Shown: positions 15,592-23,993 of the stretch, one piece after another
How positions within the stretch are numbered: position 1 is the first letter of the stretch
Layout: the number at the start of each line of letters is the position of its first letter
Program-made: the position numbers and the translations under genes
NCBI GenBank assembly: GCA_027031565.1
Contig: JALVPX010000172.1
Location: 1-24,764 of the forward strand
Length of the DNA stretch: 24,764 bases
Direction: 5' to 3'
Source of the DNA: Deltaproteobacteria bacterium
GTDB lineage: Bacteria > Desulfobacterota > Dissulfuribacteria > Dissulfuribacterales > JALVPX01
Notes under the pieces: generated by a model
The model's input: only the letters and a program-made list of their open reading frames with translations
Told to the model about the DNA's origin: nothing
The model's database searches: none

Positions 15592-16044
15592 GGATTAGTG
15601 ACAATGCTCGAGTCTTGCTTGACACGAGATGTAAATTATGTCACAAGATAGCAAAATAGGCAGTTTTAGGCCTTTGACCATTTCACATCAGGAGGGCATT
15701 GCTGGTTGAGAGTAGCAATTCGTACGCATTGATTTGCAAAACACAGGTTCCGTTGGAGCCTGAATGAAAAAGCGCAAGACTGCGCAAAGAGCCTTGACTA
15801 TTTTAAAGGGCCATCTTGTAAAAGCAGGATGGCCCTTTGTTTTTATGTTTATAAGTAGGGCGTAATATAACAAAAGGCAAAAAATTAGACAACTTAGCAT
15901 GCTATTGATTTTAGTTTGTTAATAATATTCACAGAAAAGGGGGTGATACGTAAATAAGCAAACTTGTGGTTTGAATATTGGGATAAGGAATTGAGAATTC
16001 GATACCGGTCCATACAAGTGGACAAGAGGGAATCGGAGGGAATT
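15592..16044. other. Gene-free segment with successive hairpins; possible 3' UTR or small RNA
   Basis: No coding frame of note. Three hairpins follow each other on the plus strand: AGGTTCC/GGAGCCT around 15745-15762 (7 bp with one G-U, 3-base loop), GCGCA/TGCGC near 15772-15785 (loop AGAC), and the terminator at 15805-15838. A TTGACA occurs at 15619-15624 without a good -10 at the proper distance. The stretch could be a long serA 3' UTR or a small RNA of roughly 150-220 nt; I recognise no known RNA family. The part after 15846 presumably holds the promoter of the cytochrome genes. Confidence 0.4.
15805..15845 (+). terminator. Rho-independent terminator downstream of serA
   Basis: AAAGGGCCATCTTG pairs with CAGGATGGCCCTTT around the loop TAAAAG (14-bp stem with one T-G wobble), followed by TGTTTTTAT. 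It would end the pycA-to-serA transcript or a small RNA. Confidence 0.82.
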
Positions 16045-17034
16045 ATGAAGAAAATCGTCATTTTTGCTCTATTAAGTGCAGCCTTTCTGTTGGGTTGTGC
16101 AACGCTTGGCAAACGTGCAAGCGTAATCAAGACTCCGGAAATCGCTCCGGGAGCCACCTACGTAGGTAGCGAGGCATGTTTTGAATGTCATGAGGGTTTT
16201 GACGCTGATCGCTTCAATGTGCATATGCGCATAAAAGATTTTGAAGTAGCAAGCGGCTATAAAACTGGTTGTGAAAGTTGTCATGGCCCAGCATCTCTCC
16301 ACGTGGAAGGTGATGGAGACACAGAAAAAATCATTAGATTCGGGGAAGAAGGTCTAGAACCCGAAGAGGTGGCAGGCGTATGCACTACCTGCCATTCTGC
16401 CAATGAACATCTCAATTGGGCTGGTTCTGCACATGCAGAGAATGATGTGGCGTGCACGCAATGCCATAAGGTGCACAAGAATTCCAACAAAAATCTGCTA
16501 GTAAAGAAAGAACTGGACCTGTGTGCCGCTTGTCACCAGGATGTGGTGGCCCAGGGCTATATGATGTCTCATCATCCGATCAGGGAAGGCAAAATGGGAT
16601 GTACTGATTGTCACAGCCCCCATGGAAGCACGTCCACAGAAAGCGGTATGCTAAGAACAGATGAACGGGTTAATGACCTTTGCCTCAAATGCCATGCCCG
16701 TTATCAGGGTCCTTTTGTCTTCGAACATGATCCTGTGGTGGAAGACTGCCTGATATGCCATGAACCTCATGGAACCGTTGCCAATAACCTGTTGAGGCAG
16801 CAGGAACCATTCATATGTTTGCAGTGTCATGAGGCTCACTTCCATGCAGCCAGGGCATCCAACAATGTTGCCACAGTAAAAGCGCCTGGCGATGGCAAAA
16901 ACATTATTGGACCAACCAATTTCGGTTTCCAGAAGTCATTTATGACGAAATGCACCCAGTGTCATCAGATGGTACATGGCTCGGATATGCCGTCCCAGTC
17001 CGTACCAGGCGCTGGAAGCGCATTGACTAGATAG
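16045..17034 (+). CDS. Decaheme c-type cytochrome lipoprotein (MtrA/PioA/DmsE-like)
   Basis: A 329-residue multiheme cytochrome with ten CXXCH motifs: CFECH, CESCH, CTTCH, CTQCH, CAACH, CTDCH, CLKCH, CLICH, CLQCH and CTQCH. This is the number and spacing expected of MtrA/DmsE-type cytochromes that thread electrons through an MtrB-type barrel. The N-terminus MKKIVIFALLSAAFLLGC is a lipoprotein signal with lipobox LLGC (Cys18), so it is probably lipid-anchored, whereas Shewanella MtrA is soluble. ATG 16045 is chosen because GGAGGG stands 4-5 bases before it and it yields the signal peptide directly; the frame extends upstream without these features. The barrel gene follows 18 bases later, so the two should form one trans-outer-membrane conduit. 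No MtrC-like surface cytochrome is in the window. Confidence 0.92.
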   Translation: MKKIVIFALLSAAFLLGCATLGKRASVIKTPEIAPGATYVGSEACFECHEGFDADRFNVHMRIKDFEVASGYKTGCESCHGPASLHVEGDGDTEKIIRFGEEGLEPEEVAGVCTTCHSANEHLNWAGSAHAENDVACTQCHKVHKNSNKNLLVKKELDLCAACHQDVVAQGYMMSHHPIREGKMGCTDCHSPHGSTSTESGMLRTDERVNDLCLKCHARYQGPFVFEHDPVVEDCLICHEPHGTVANNLLRQQEPFICLQCHEAHFHAARASNNVATVKAPGDGKNIIGPTNFGFQKSFMTKCTQCHQMVHGSDMPSQSVPGAGSALTR

Positions 17035-17052
17035 CTTAGGAGGTGAAGCCAT

Positions 17053-19404
17053 ATGAAAAAGCTTTGCATTAGTCTGATTGCGTTCTTGGCATTTGCACTT
17101 GCCATTAAGCCTGGTGCCCAGGCAGAAGAAAAGGCGGTTGAAGGCCAAATCAGTGTTGGTGCAGCCATTACCATGGACGATATCGATAATGATGAAGATG
17201 GTGCTGTGGGGCTGGGTGCAGAATATAATTCCATAATTGAGAAAGATCGTACATGGGATTTGAGCGGAGACCTGAGTCTGAGAAGCAGCCAACTCAGTCT
17301 CGATGCAGAAGGACATTACCAGGATGGTGATGACCAGGAATATGGTGCAGCAGCATCCTTTGGACGCATCCTCAATTATGAGACCGATTACAATCGCTTT
17401 TTCCACAGGCTCGGCCACGACGAGCTTTCGAACCTGATGGCCCACATATTCAAAAACACGGATGGAACAGCAGAGAATCCTGCCACCCCAGCTGGTTTTG
17501 GCATATCTTCCCTTGGGCCTGCAGCAACTGTGGGCTCGGCTGCTGTTTACCACACAGATCATGATCCCGAAGCCGAATATGGAGTCACATATTCAGTGTG
17601 GAACAATTCCCTAAAAGTGAATATTCCGCAGTTTCCTGGCCTGAAAATCGGGCTTGATTACAGGAGCCAGACGAGAAAAGGATGTGATCAGGCCAGGACC
17701 ATGAGCAAGTGTTCCGCTTGTCATATCGAGGGCTTCTCAAAGTCCGTTGATGAAACCACCCGCGATTTCATGCCCAAAGTGGGTTTCACCATCGGCTCTC
17801 TTGCCCTGGAATACTCCTTTCTTCACAGGGAATTCGAGGAAGACAGCGAGGATATGCTCAATACCTACAACAACTTGGCAGCGCCAAAGCATGTCAAACT
17901 CTTCTCAGACAGGCTGCAGTTCGACGGTACAAATGGTCCCCTTCCTTTCAACAGGATGCCTGAATCCACAAAAGATACCCACACGGTCAAGGCACGCTGG
18001 GATCTCAATAACCGCAATACCGTGACAGCAGCCTTTGTCTATTCCAAGAGCACCAACGAGTCTGTGGATCACCCTTATAACGTGCTCCTTGGCCAGTTCG
18101 GAGAGGAGCTTGAGCTCGAAAGCACCACAGTGACCGGAAAATGGCATTCAAGGCTCTCTAAAGGGTTATCCCTGACACTTCACGGCAAGTATCAGACCTT
18201 GGACAATGACGAGCCCTTTGTAGATGTGGTTGACAGGGCCAATCTCACCACAGGGGCGGTACTTGGTGATAAATATGGTGTAGGCGCAGGATTCTGGGAC
18301 TTTGAGCGTAAGTCAGGGTATGATCTTGACATAACCTCCATAGGCCTGGATGTGGCCTGGAGGCTCATGCATGGTCTTACCATACGGGGCGGATACGAGT
18401 TCCATTATGAAGACAGGGAAAACGCCGAATACCATCATGTGCCAGATGATACCACTGCACACAAGTTCAAAATTTCGGCAGATTGGCGCCTAAATCACGA
18501 TTTGCGCTTCAGTTTTGGATACAAGCTTGCGCTGATTGATGATGCGTATGCCCTTCACAAGGCCATGTGCACCCCCAACAATTCCTTTGGTGGATATGCA
18601 GGCCCCAAGACAGACCTTTATACATTTGAGCGTTCTTACAGGCCTACTGTATACGAAGAAAGGGTTGCGGAGAGGACCAATCAGCCAGATACTATTCACG
18701 AACTCTCCTTCAAGACAAACTGGAGTCCCTTTTCCCTTGTTTCCACCAATTTTTATGCAAAATACCGCCATGCTGAAAATGGTGAAATCGATGGAAGAGA
18801 CTGGCAGCAGGATCTCTTTAACGGCGGTTTGAACCTGGTGTTCAACATGGGCGAAAAGGCTCTCTTTAGTGCAGGGTATAACTACTTCAATGATAAAACG
18901 GAGTCGGTTTACTGCATTGCAATATATGATGGCTGAGCCAACTTGATTACAACGGACCGGTACGGTTCGGAGCATACAGACATGGATTACAGGACAGAGG
19001 CCCATACCATCATGGCAAGCGCAGTCTGGAACCCGATGCCCCGTTTCAGCCTTACGGCCAATGCCAGTTACACAATGGGGCGTGGCAACATAACGGACCT
19101 GGAATTCGGCCACCTGTCCGAATTTTTCCAGCAGGATCTGAAGATCTGGATGGATACCTCATCCATCAACCCCAATATGCCGCATCTATATGACACGTTT
19201 TATCTGAATGATATGTCAAGCTATTCCAACCTGGACTTCAAGGATATGGAGATCGAGGTTGGGGCATCATATGCCCTGACTCCAAAGGTCGGCCTTGGCT
19301 TAAAATACTTTTACAGTGATGTAGAAGATGAGGAAGAGTATGTTTATGGATCTCAAGACGTGACAGTTCAGTCCCTCATGGGGTTTGTGACATACCGTTT
19401 CTAA
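17053..19404 (+). CDS. MtrB/PioB-family outer-membrane beta-barrel, interrupted by one in-frame TGA at codon 628
   Basis: Barrel partner of the preceding decaheme cytochrome. It has a Sec signal (MKKLCISLIAFLAFALAIKP then GAQA), a good AGGAGGTGA site, many alternating amphipathic strands, and a C-terminal GFVTYRF ending in Phe as outer-membrane barrels do. The frame from 17053 stops at TGA 18934-18936, then continues in the same frame without another stop to TAA 19402, adding residues that read as further barrel strands. Total length is 783 codons if the TGA is read through; alone, the first 627 residues would lack the last strands. Either a nonsense mutation of a Trp, Cys or Arg codon, a sequencing error, or selenocysteine is possible. 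A CSACH heme-type motif (residues 220-224) occurs within the barrel. Family assignment is firm from context and architecture; the exact subfamily is not. Confidence 0.85.
18953..18969 (+). other. Stem-loop just downstream of the in-frame TGA (possible SECIS-like element)
   Basis: CGGACCG-GTA-CGGTTCG folds into a 7-bp stem (one G-U pair) with a 3-base loop beginning with G. It starts 16 bases after the TGA at 18934-18936, and its loop begins 23 bases after it, within the range known for bacterial SECIS elements. Short stems also occur by chance in coding DNA, so this is only a candidate. Confidence 0.25.
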
Positions 19405-19423
19405 GCAGGTCCAGCTCTTACAG

Positions 19424-19456
19424 AAAAAAACGGGGGCTCAAGCCCCCGTTTTTTAT
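19424..19456 (+). terminator. Rho-independent terminator after the MtrB-like gene
   Basis: AACGGGGGCT pairs perfectly with AGCCCCCGTT, with A-run before and T-run after, 20 bases past the stop at 19404. It closes the cytochrome-barrel transcript right behind the full-length frame, which supports 19404 as the original gene end. Confidence 0.92.
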
Positions 19457-19486
19457 TTGTTACCAACCCTTTTTCACGGTCCAATA

Positions 19487-19515
19487 TTGACGACTTAAAT
19501 CCATAAGGCTAGAGT
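19487..19515 (+). promoter_or_regulatory. Sigma-70-type promoter for the lipoprotein-iorAB-scpB run
   Basis: TTGACG (19487-19492) and TAGAGT (19510-19515) are 17 bases apart, directly after the previous terminator and about 37 bases before the chosen TTG start of the next gene. Confidence 0.55.
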
Positions 19516-19551
19516 CTGCCAACAGAATCTACGATATTGCGGAGCCCTGTA

Positions 19552-20592
19552 TTGCAAAGGATTATACAATCATATACACTCCTTTTTCTGGCCTTTGTTT
19601 TTTTAATGGTGATTTTGCCTGCATGCAGTTCAAAGGGTAGTTTGCCCAGGCAGGGTGATCAACAGGCCAGGGGCGACAAACCCCGTGTCAAAAAAGAGGC
19701 CGGGCCTGATTCCCAACAAGACCTGGAAGAGCTCATCACATCCAGCCCCTACATGATCACGTCTGAATATTTCAGAAAGACAGCCGGCTCAGGCAAGAAA
19801 ATAAGAATTTTTGGAGGCAGTTCCAAAAAGGAGAAGGAACTTGAGGAGCGCCTTGCCAGGCTGGAGCAGAGACTCAAAGGCCTGCCCGAGAGGGCATCTG
19901 ATGCTGCCGGCATGCCTGTTTTAAGGCGCAAAGTGGTGCTGCTTTCCCTGTTGGGTGACTTGGGGCTTGATGTGTTGTCATTGTTGCCGGCTGCGCTTCG
20001 GCGAACCCAGGGATTGGTGCCTGTGGATGCTGCCCAGCTTTCCCAGCTTCTTTCTCAAAAGGGTCTGGACGTAAGCGACCTTGCAAAGGCTTCAGTGAGG
20101 CGTGAGATCGCCTTTGAGGCTGGTATTCACGCTTATATCCTTGTTTATTTTCCGCAAGGGCAGAATCTGGTGAAGGGCCAGAAATCGTCTCTTAGGATAG
20201 ATGCGGTACACGCCACCGAAAATGTATTGATAGGTTCCTATTTGGCTTCCGTGGAGGATTTTTCCAAGGTGGCACCCAGGATATCTGAAGACATAATCAG
20301 GGCAACAGAGTGGTCATGCAGGATAGCCAAGGCAGACGGCCAATATGTATATTTGAATGCAGGCCGCTTGACAGGTCTTAGGCCTGGAGACAAGTTGACT
20401 GTTTATGCCAGAGGCAGGGAGTTTGTTGATCCTGTTACAGGCCGCTCCCTCGGATTTGCCCCTGGAGAGCAGAAGGGGCACATTGTTATTGAGACACTAT
20501 TTGGGACTGATGCCGCCAAGGCAAAGGTCATCGACGGTCACGACTTCGAGCCTGGCGATATCGTGAAGATGCTGGAAATAGCACTTAGTTGA
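19552..20592 (+). CDS. Lipoprotein with FlgT-like C-terminal domain, function unknown
   Basis: A 346-residue lipoprotein: hydrophobic N-terminus and lipobox LPAC (Cys25), then a charged linker and a short coiled-coil-like stretch (KEKELEERLARLEQRLKGLP). A middle domain (KVVLLSLLGDLGLDVLSLLP through AGIHAYILVYFPQG) suggests a TolB-N/CsgG-like fold. The C-terminus (YVYLNAGRLTGLRPGDKLTV, GHIVIETLFGTDAAKAKVID, FEPGDIVKM) resembles the FlgT C-terminal domain. I chose TTG 19552 because GGAG lies 7 bases before it; TTG 19537 in the same frame has no ribosome site. It overlaps the region just before iorA. Its role is probably in envelope structure or secretion, but no specific function is recognised and the link with iorAB is positional only. 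Confidence 0.7.
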   Translation: MQRIIQSYTLLFLAFVFLMVILPACSSKGSLPRQGDQQARGDKPRVKKEAGPDSQQDLEELITSSPYMITSEYFRKTAGSGKKIRIFGGSSKKEKELEERLARLEQRLKGLPERASDAAGMPVLRRKVVLLSLLGDLGLDVLSLLPAALRRTQGLVPVDAAQLSQLLSQKGLDVSDLAKASVRREIAFEAGIHAYILVYFPQGQNLVKGQKSSLRIDAVHATENVLIGSYLASVEDFSKVAPRISEDIIRATEWSCRIAKADGQYVYLNAGRLTGLRPGDKLTVYARGREFVDPVTGRSLGFAPGEQKGHIVIETLFGTDAAKAKVIDGHDFEPGDIVKMLEIALS

Positions 20593-20606
20593 ACAAAGGA
20601 GACCCT

Positions 20607-22298
20607 ATGCACAAGTTGTTGGAAGATTCACCTGGCAAAAAACTCCTGCTCCTGGGAAATGAGGCAATAGTCAGGGGTGCACTTGAAGCTGGTGTTGCCG
20701 TGTGCGCCGCCTATCCTGGAACACCATCTTCAGAGATCGCAAACAATCTTTTTTTCATATCACAGGAACCCTCATCTCCTCTCTATTTTGAATTTTCCAC
20801 CAATGAAAAAGTGGCCATGGAAGTGGCGGCTGCAGCCTCGGCATCGGGCGTCCGGTCCCTGACGTGCATGAAACACGTGGGCATGAACGTGGCATCGGAT
20901 GTGTTGATGACACTGGCCTATGTGGGAACAAAGGCAGGTATGGTCATTGTAACAGCCGACGATCCCTCAATGCATTCAAGCCAGAATGAGCAGGACAATC
21001 GCTGCTATGCCCGATTTTCGGGTCTTCCCATGTTGGAACCCACCTCGCCCCAGGAAGCAAAGGACATGACGATTGCTGCCTTTGATATCTCTGAGAAACT
21101 GGAATTGCCTGTCATGGTTAGGACCACCACCCGTACATCTCATGTCAGAGGCCCAGTGGAACTTGAAAGGCTTCCAGACGAAACCGTCAAGAAAGGACGC
21201 TTTCAAAAGGATCCACGGCGATGGGTTCCGGTGCCGGCCGTGGCAAGAATAAGGCATGAGGTGCTGCTGAAGGCCGAAGAAAAGGCCCGCAGCCTTGCCG
21301 AGGGATCAAGGTATAACCATATCGATGGCGAGGGCAGTCTTGGTATCCTGGCTACAGGTGTTGGAGCATCTTATGCAGCTGATGCCATAAACGAGCTCGG
21401 CCTTGCAGGCAGGGTAAAATTTTTGCGCCTGGGTTTTGTTTACCCTTATCCAGACAAACTGCTTCTTGAGTTTATGCAGGGCCTTAAAAAAGTACTAGTA
21501 GTTGAAGAACTGGAGCCGTTCCACGAGGATAGATTGAAAGTACTCGCCCACGAGCACGGGCTTGAAGTGGCCATACTGGGGAAAAAGAGCGGCCATTTTT
21601 CAAGGCTCTATGAGTTTGATCCCGGGCATGTCAAAGAGATGATTGCTGATACGGCGTCAGTAGAGTATCGGCTTCCGGCAATGCCGGACCTTTCTGAGAT
21701 TCCTCAACTGCCTATGAGACCGCCGTCTCTGTGTCCCGGCTGCCCGCACAGGGAGACCTACAATGGCATCAAAGAGGCGCTGAAGGCCTTGGGCGAAGAA
21801 GAAAGGGCTGTCTATCCCACGGATATAGGCTGCTATACCCTGGGCCTGCTACCTCCCATCCAGATGGCAGATTACCTGCTGTGCATGGGTTCAAGCGTAG
21901 GCACTTCTGCAGGATTTTCCGTGGCAACGGATCATATGATCATCTCCTTTATCGGAGACTCGACTTTTTTCCATTCAGGCATATCTTCCCTTGCAAATGC
22001 TGTTCATAACGAACACAAATTCTGCCTTGTCATACTGGACAACAGCACCACGGCCATGACTGGGCATCAGCCAAATCCAGGCATATCATTACGTCCGCCC
22101 GGTTATGACAAGCCCCGTGTGGAAATCGAAAAGGTGGTAAAGGCGTGCGGCGTAAAGAGCGTGGTCAAGGTCAATCCATATAAGCGAAAAGAGAGCCTGG
22201 AGGCATATAAAGAGGTGCTTTCCAAGGACGAACTCACGGTGATAATTGCAGAAGCCCCGTGTATTCTCTATTTGAAGAGGGTTGGAGGGAAAAGATAG
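20607..22298 (+). CDS. iorA: Indolepyruvate:ferredoxin oxidoreductase alpha subunit, lacking the C-terminal ferredoxin domain
   Basis: Large subunit of the enzyme that oxidatively decarboxylates aryl pyruvates (from Trp, Phe, Tyr) to acyl-CoA, reducing ferredoxin. The N-terminal half is the pyrimidine-binding region (LLLGNEAIVRGALEAGVAVC, AAYPGTPSSEIANNL, MKHVGMNVASDVLM). The C-terminal half is the TPP domain (PSLCPGCPHRETYNG, IGCYTLG, GDSTFFHSGISSLANAVHNE, LDNSTTAMTGHQPNPG). At 563 residues it ends at EAPCILYLKRVGGKR, where family members usually continue with about 60 residues carrying two 4Fe-4S clusters; no such cysteines follow. ATG 20607 has AAAGGAGA at 6 bases; a TTG six codons earlier is in frame. 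The stop TAG abuts the iorB ATG. Confidence 0.93.
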   Translation: MHKLLEDSPGKKLLLLGNEAIVRGALEAGVAVCAAYPGTPSSEIANNLFFISQEPSSPLYFEFSTNEKVAMEVAAAASASGVRSLTCMKHVGMNVASDVLMTLAYVGTKAGMVIVTADDPSMHSSQNEQDNRCYARFSGLPMLEPTSPQEAKDMTIAAFDISEKLELPVMVRTTTRTSHVRGPVELERLPDETVKKGRFQKDPRRWVPVPAVARIRHEVLLKAEEKARSLAEGSRYNHIDGEGSLGILATGVGASYAADAINELGLAGRVKFLRLGFVYPYPDKLLLEFMQGLKKVLVVEELEPFHEDRLKVLAHEHGLEVAILGKKSGHFSRLYEFDPGHVKEMIADTASVEYRLPAMPDLSEIPQLPMRPPSLCPGCPHRETYNGIKEALKALGEEERAVYPTDIGCYTLGLLPPIQMADYLLCMGSSVGTSAGFSVATDHMIISFIGDSTFFHSGISSLANAVHNEHKFCLVILDNSTTAMTGHQPNPGISLRPPGYDKPRVEIEKVVKACGVKSVVKVNPYKRKESLEAYKEVLSKDELTVIIAEAPCILYLKRVGGKR

Positions 22299-22883
22299 AT
22301 GGATCGCAAGAGAATATTGATAACCGGTGTTGGCGGACAAGGGACCCTCCTGGCCTCAAGCCTGCTTGGCGAGGCTGTTATGGCAGAGGGCCTTCCTGTA
22401 AGAGTGAGTGAAGTTCATGGCATGGCCCAGCGGGGGGGCGTTGTGGAATCAACCGTCATGATAGGCGGCATTGAAAGCCCGCTAATATCCAAGGGCTGTG
22501 CTGACATCCTGGTCGGTTTTGAACCGCTGGAGACCCTTCGTGCAATAAGCAGGTGTAACAAGGACTCCACCATAGTAACGAACATTACGCCAATTGTTCC
22601 CTTTACAGTGGAACTGGGGCAGGCAGAATATCCAGACATAGACCGCTGGATAGACTTTATGAAGAAAAACTACAAGATGGTAATTGCATATGACGCTGCT
22701 ACTGCTGCAAAAGAAGCGGGTACTCCCAAGGCATTGAATGTTGTACTTCTGGGCACGTTGATAGCCACTGGGCTGGTTCCGGTGTCAGTTGAAAGGATGA
22801 AGCAGACTATCAGGGAAAAGGTTAAACCAAAATTCGTCGAGGCCAACCTCAAGGCCTTTGAAGCAGGGTTGTCCAAATGTTGA
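22299..22883 (+). CDS. iorB: Indolepyruvate:ferredoxin oxidoreductase beta subunit
   Basis: A 194-residue gamma-type 2-oxoacid oxidoreductase subunit, partner of iorA. It has the family's N-terminal ILITGVGGQGTLLASSLLGE and the HGMAQRGGVVESTVMIG block, then ADILVGFEPLETLRA and ALNVVLLGTLIATGLVPV. Length is normal. GGAGGG lies before the ATG, which follows the iorA stop with no gap. No cysteine cluster motif is present, so the missing Fe-S domain of iorA is not supplied here. Confidence 0.94.
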   Translation: MDRKRILITGVGGQGTLLASSLLGEAVMAEGLPVRVSEVHGMAQRGGVVESTVMIGGIESPLISKGCADILVGFEPLETLRAISRCNKDSTIVTNITPIVPFTVELGQAEYPDIDRWIDFMKKNYKMVIAYDAATAAKEAGTPKALNVVLLGTLIATGLVPVSVERMKQTIREKVKPKFVEANLKAFEAGLSKC

Positions 22884-23188
22884 AAAAAGGCTGCAGCAAT
22901 ACAAAAAAGGCGATTGTTCGCACAGTGCTTGCGGCTGCCTTGTGCTTGATACTTTGTTTTTTCGTGTTTTCAGGCTGTACTGAACGCCAGCGCAAGGGGC
23001 TCAAACATTTCAAATCAGACATCATCGGTCTCAAAAGAAGGGTCACACTCTACGATTGCAACGGCAAGCCTATCAGGCAATGGCAGGGCAGGTTCAAGAT
23101 AGAGATCCAGGGCTCATACCTGTCATTCATTGATGACAAGGGCAAAGAAATAAAATTGAGCGGTACTATCATAGTTGAGGAATTATAA
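22877..23188 (+). CDS. Small lipoprotein of unknown function
   Basis: A 103-residue protein whose ATG overlaps the iorB stop by 7 bases, suggesting translational coupling. The N-terminus has basic residues, a hydrophobic core and lipobox FSGC (Cys34). The mature part (GLKRRVTLYDCNGKPIRQWQ, FKIEIQGSYLSFIDDKGKEI) looks like a compact beta-rich domain, similar in feel to small lipoproteins seen in other proteobacteria, but I recognise no named family. scpB begins two bases after its stop. Confidence 0.75.
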   Translation: MLKKGCSNTKKAIVRTVLAAALCLILCFFVFSGCTERQRKGLKHFKSDIIGLKRRVTLYDCNGKPIRQWQGRFKIEIQGSYLSFIDDKGKEIKLSGTIIVEEL

Positions 23189-23190
23189 AA

Positions 23191-23748
23191 TTGGCCAGCA
23201 TGAATGAACCAACCCTTGAGTCAATCATAGAATCTTTGCTGTTTGCATCCCGCCGCTCATTGAGTATAAGAGAGTTCCAGAAGATTCTCCCGGAATTCGA
23301 GGTGTCTTCGATCAAGGATGCACTTAAAAGGCTTAGGGCCAGATACGCCCTGCAGCAAGGGGGAATGGAAATTACCGAGGTTGCAGGCGGATACCGTATC
23401 CAGACCAGGCGCGACCTGGCCCCATATATAAAAAGACTCAAGCGGGTTGCCCCTGTGAGGCTCAGCAAGGCGGCGCTTGAGACCCTGGCGATCGTTGCCT
23501 ACAAACAGCCGGTTACCCGCGCCGAAGTTGAGGCATTGAGGGGCGTGGATGCAAGCTCAAGCCTAAGAGTGCTTCTTGATCATAAGTTGATTCGAATAGC
23601 TGGAAAAAAGAACGTTCCCGGGCGCCCACTTTTGTATGCCACGACCAGGCATTTCCTTGAATTTTTCCAATTAAAGGATCTATCTTCCCTGCCTGTACCA
23701 AAGGACCTGCCAGAGGAACCGCAGCAGCAGCCCCTGTTTAATGGTTGA
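23191..23748 (+). CDS. scpB: Segregation and condensation protein B
   Basis: Cytoplasmic winged-helix partner of ScpA and SMC in chromosome condensation. In 185 residues it shows the family pattern: LESIIESLLFASRRSLSIRE at the N-terminus, then EITEVAGGYRIQTRRDLAPY, LSKAALETLAIVAYKQPVTR, AEVEALRGVDASSSLRVLL and VPGRPLLYATTRHFLEFFQL. It starts at TTG 23191 with GAGGA about 9 bases upstream; ATG 23200 is an in-frame alternative with less suitable spacing. scpA and smc are not in the window. It ends the plus-strand run, before a palindromic repeat. Confidence 0.95.
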   Translation: MASMNEPTLESIIESLLFASRRSLSIREFQKILPEFEVSSIKDALKRLRARYALQQGGMEITEVAGGYRIQTRRDLAPYIKRLKRVAPVRLSKAALETLAIVAYKQPVTRAEVEALRGVDASSSLRVLLDHKLIRIAGKKNVPGRPLLYATTRHFLEFFQLKDLSSLPVPKDLPEEPQQQPLFNG

Positions 23749-23784
23749 CCCCTCTTGAATCCAGTTAGCGGGCGAACCCTCTGC

Positions 23785-23928
23785 AGGCTACCTCTAAAAT
23801 TGTCTTTTTGCCCAATGGCTGCGTTGCGCTCAAAAAAAATAATCGTAGAAATATCAACAAGATGTCTGCGGTTATTTTTTTAGCACGCCTTGCCCTTGAA
23901 CAAAAATCCTAATTTTTAGAGGTAGCCT
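23785..23928. repeat. 144-bp palindromic intergenic element (MITE/REP-like)
   Basis: The ends are 15-bp perfect inverted repeats, AGGCTACCTCTAAAA at 23785 and its complement ending at 23928. Similarity continues inward on both arms: TTTTTGCCCAATGGCTGCG faces TTTTTGTTCAAGGGCAAGG, then an A-run with ATAATCG against ATAACCG. The whole element is therefore one imperfect hairpin with an AT-rich centre (near 23840-23875). It has no coding capacity. Its core resembles dispersed repeats I associate with deltaproteobacterial genomes, from memory and not from a search. Confidence 0.8.
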
Positions 23929-23940
23929 ATAGAAAACAAA

Positions 23941-23971
23941 AAAAGGGAGCTGCAAAACAGCTCCCCTTTTT
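23941..23971. terminator. Hairpin terminator between converging genes
   Basis: GGGAGCTG (23945-23952) pairs with CAGCTCCC (23958-23965) around a short AAAA loop, flanked by A-run on the left and T-run on the right. It can end the minus-strand VPLPA-CTERM transcript and the scpB transcript from the other side. Confidence 0.82.
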
Positions 23972-23993
23972 GGCGAACATTATAGTTGTGTAA

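Noticed and set aside
16936..17562. A 208-codon minus-strand frame across the cytochrome-barrel junction
   Set aside because: Shadow of two well-supported genes; composition and lack of motifs argue against it.
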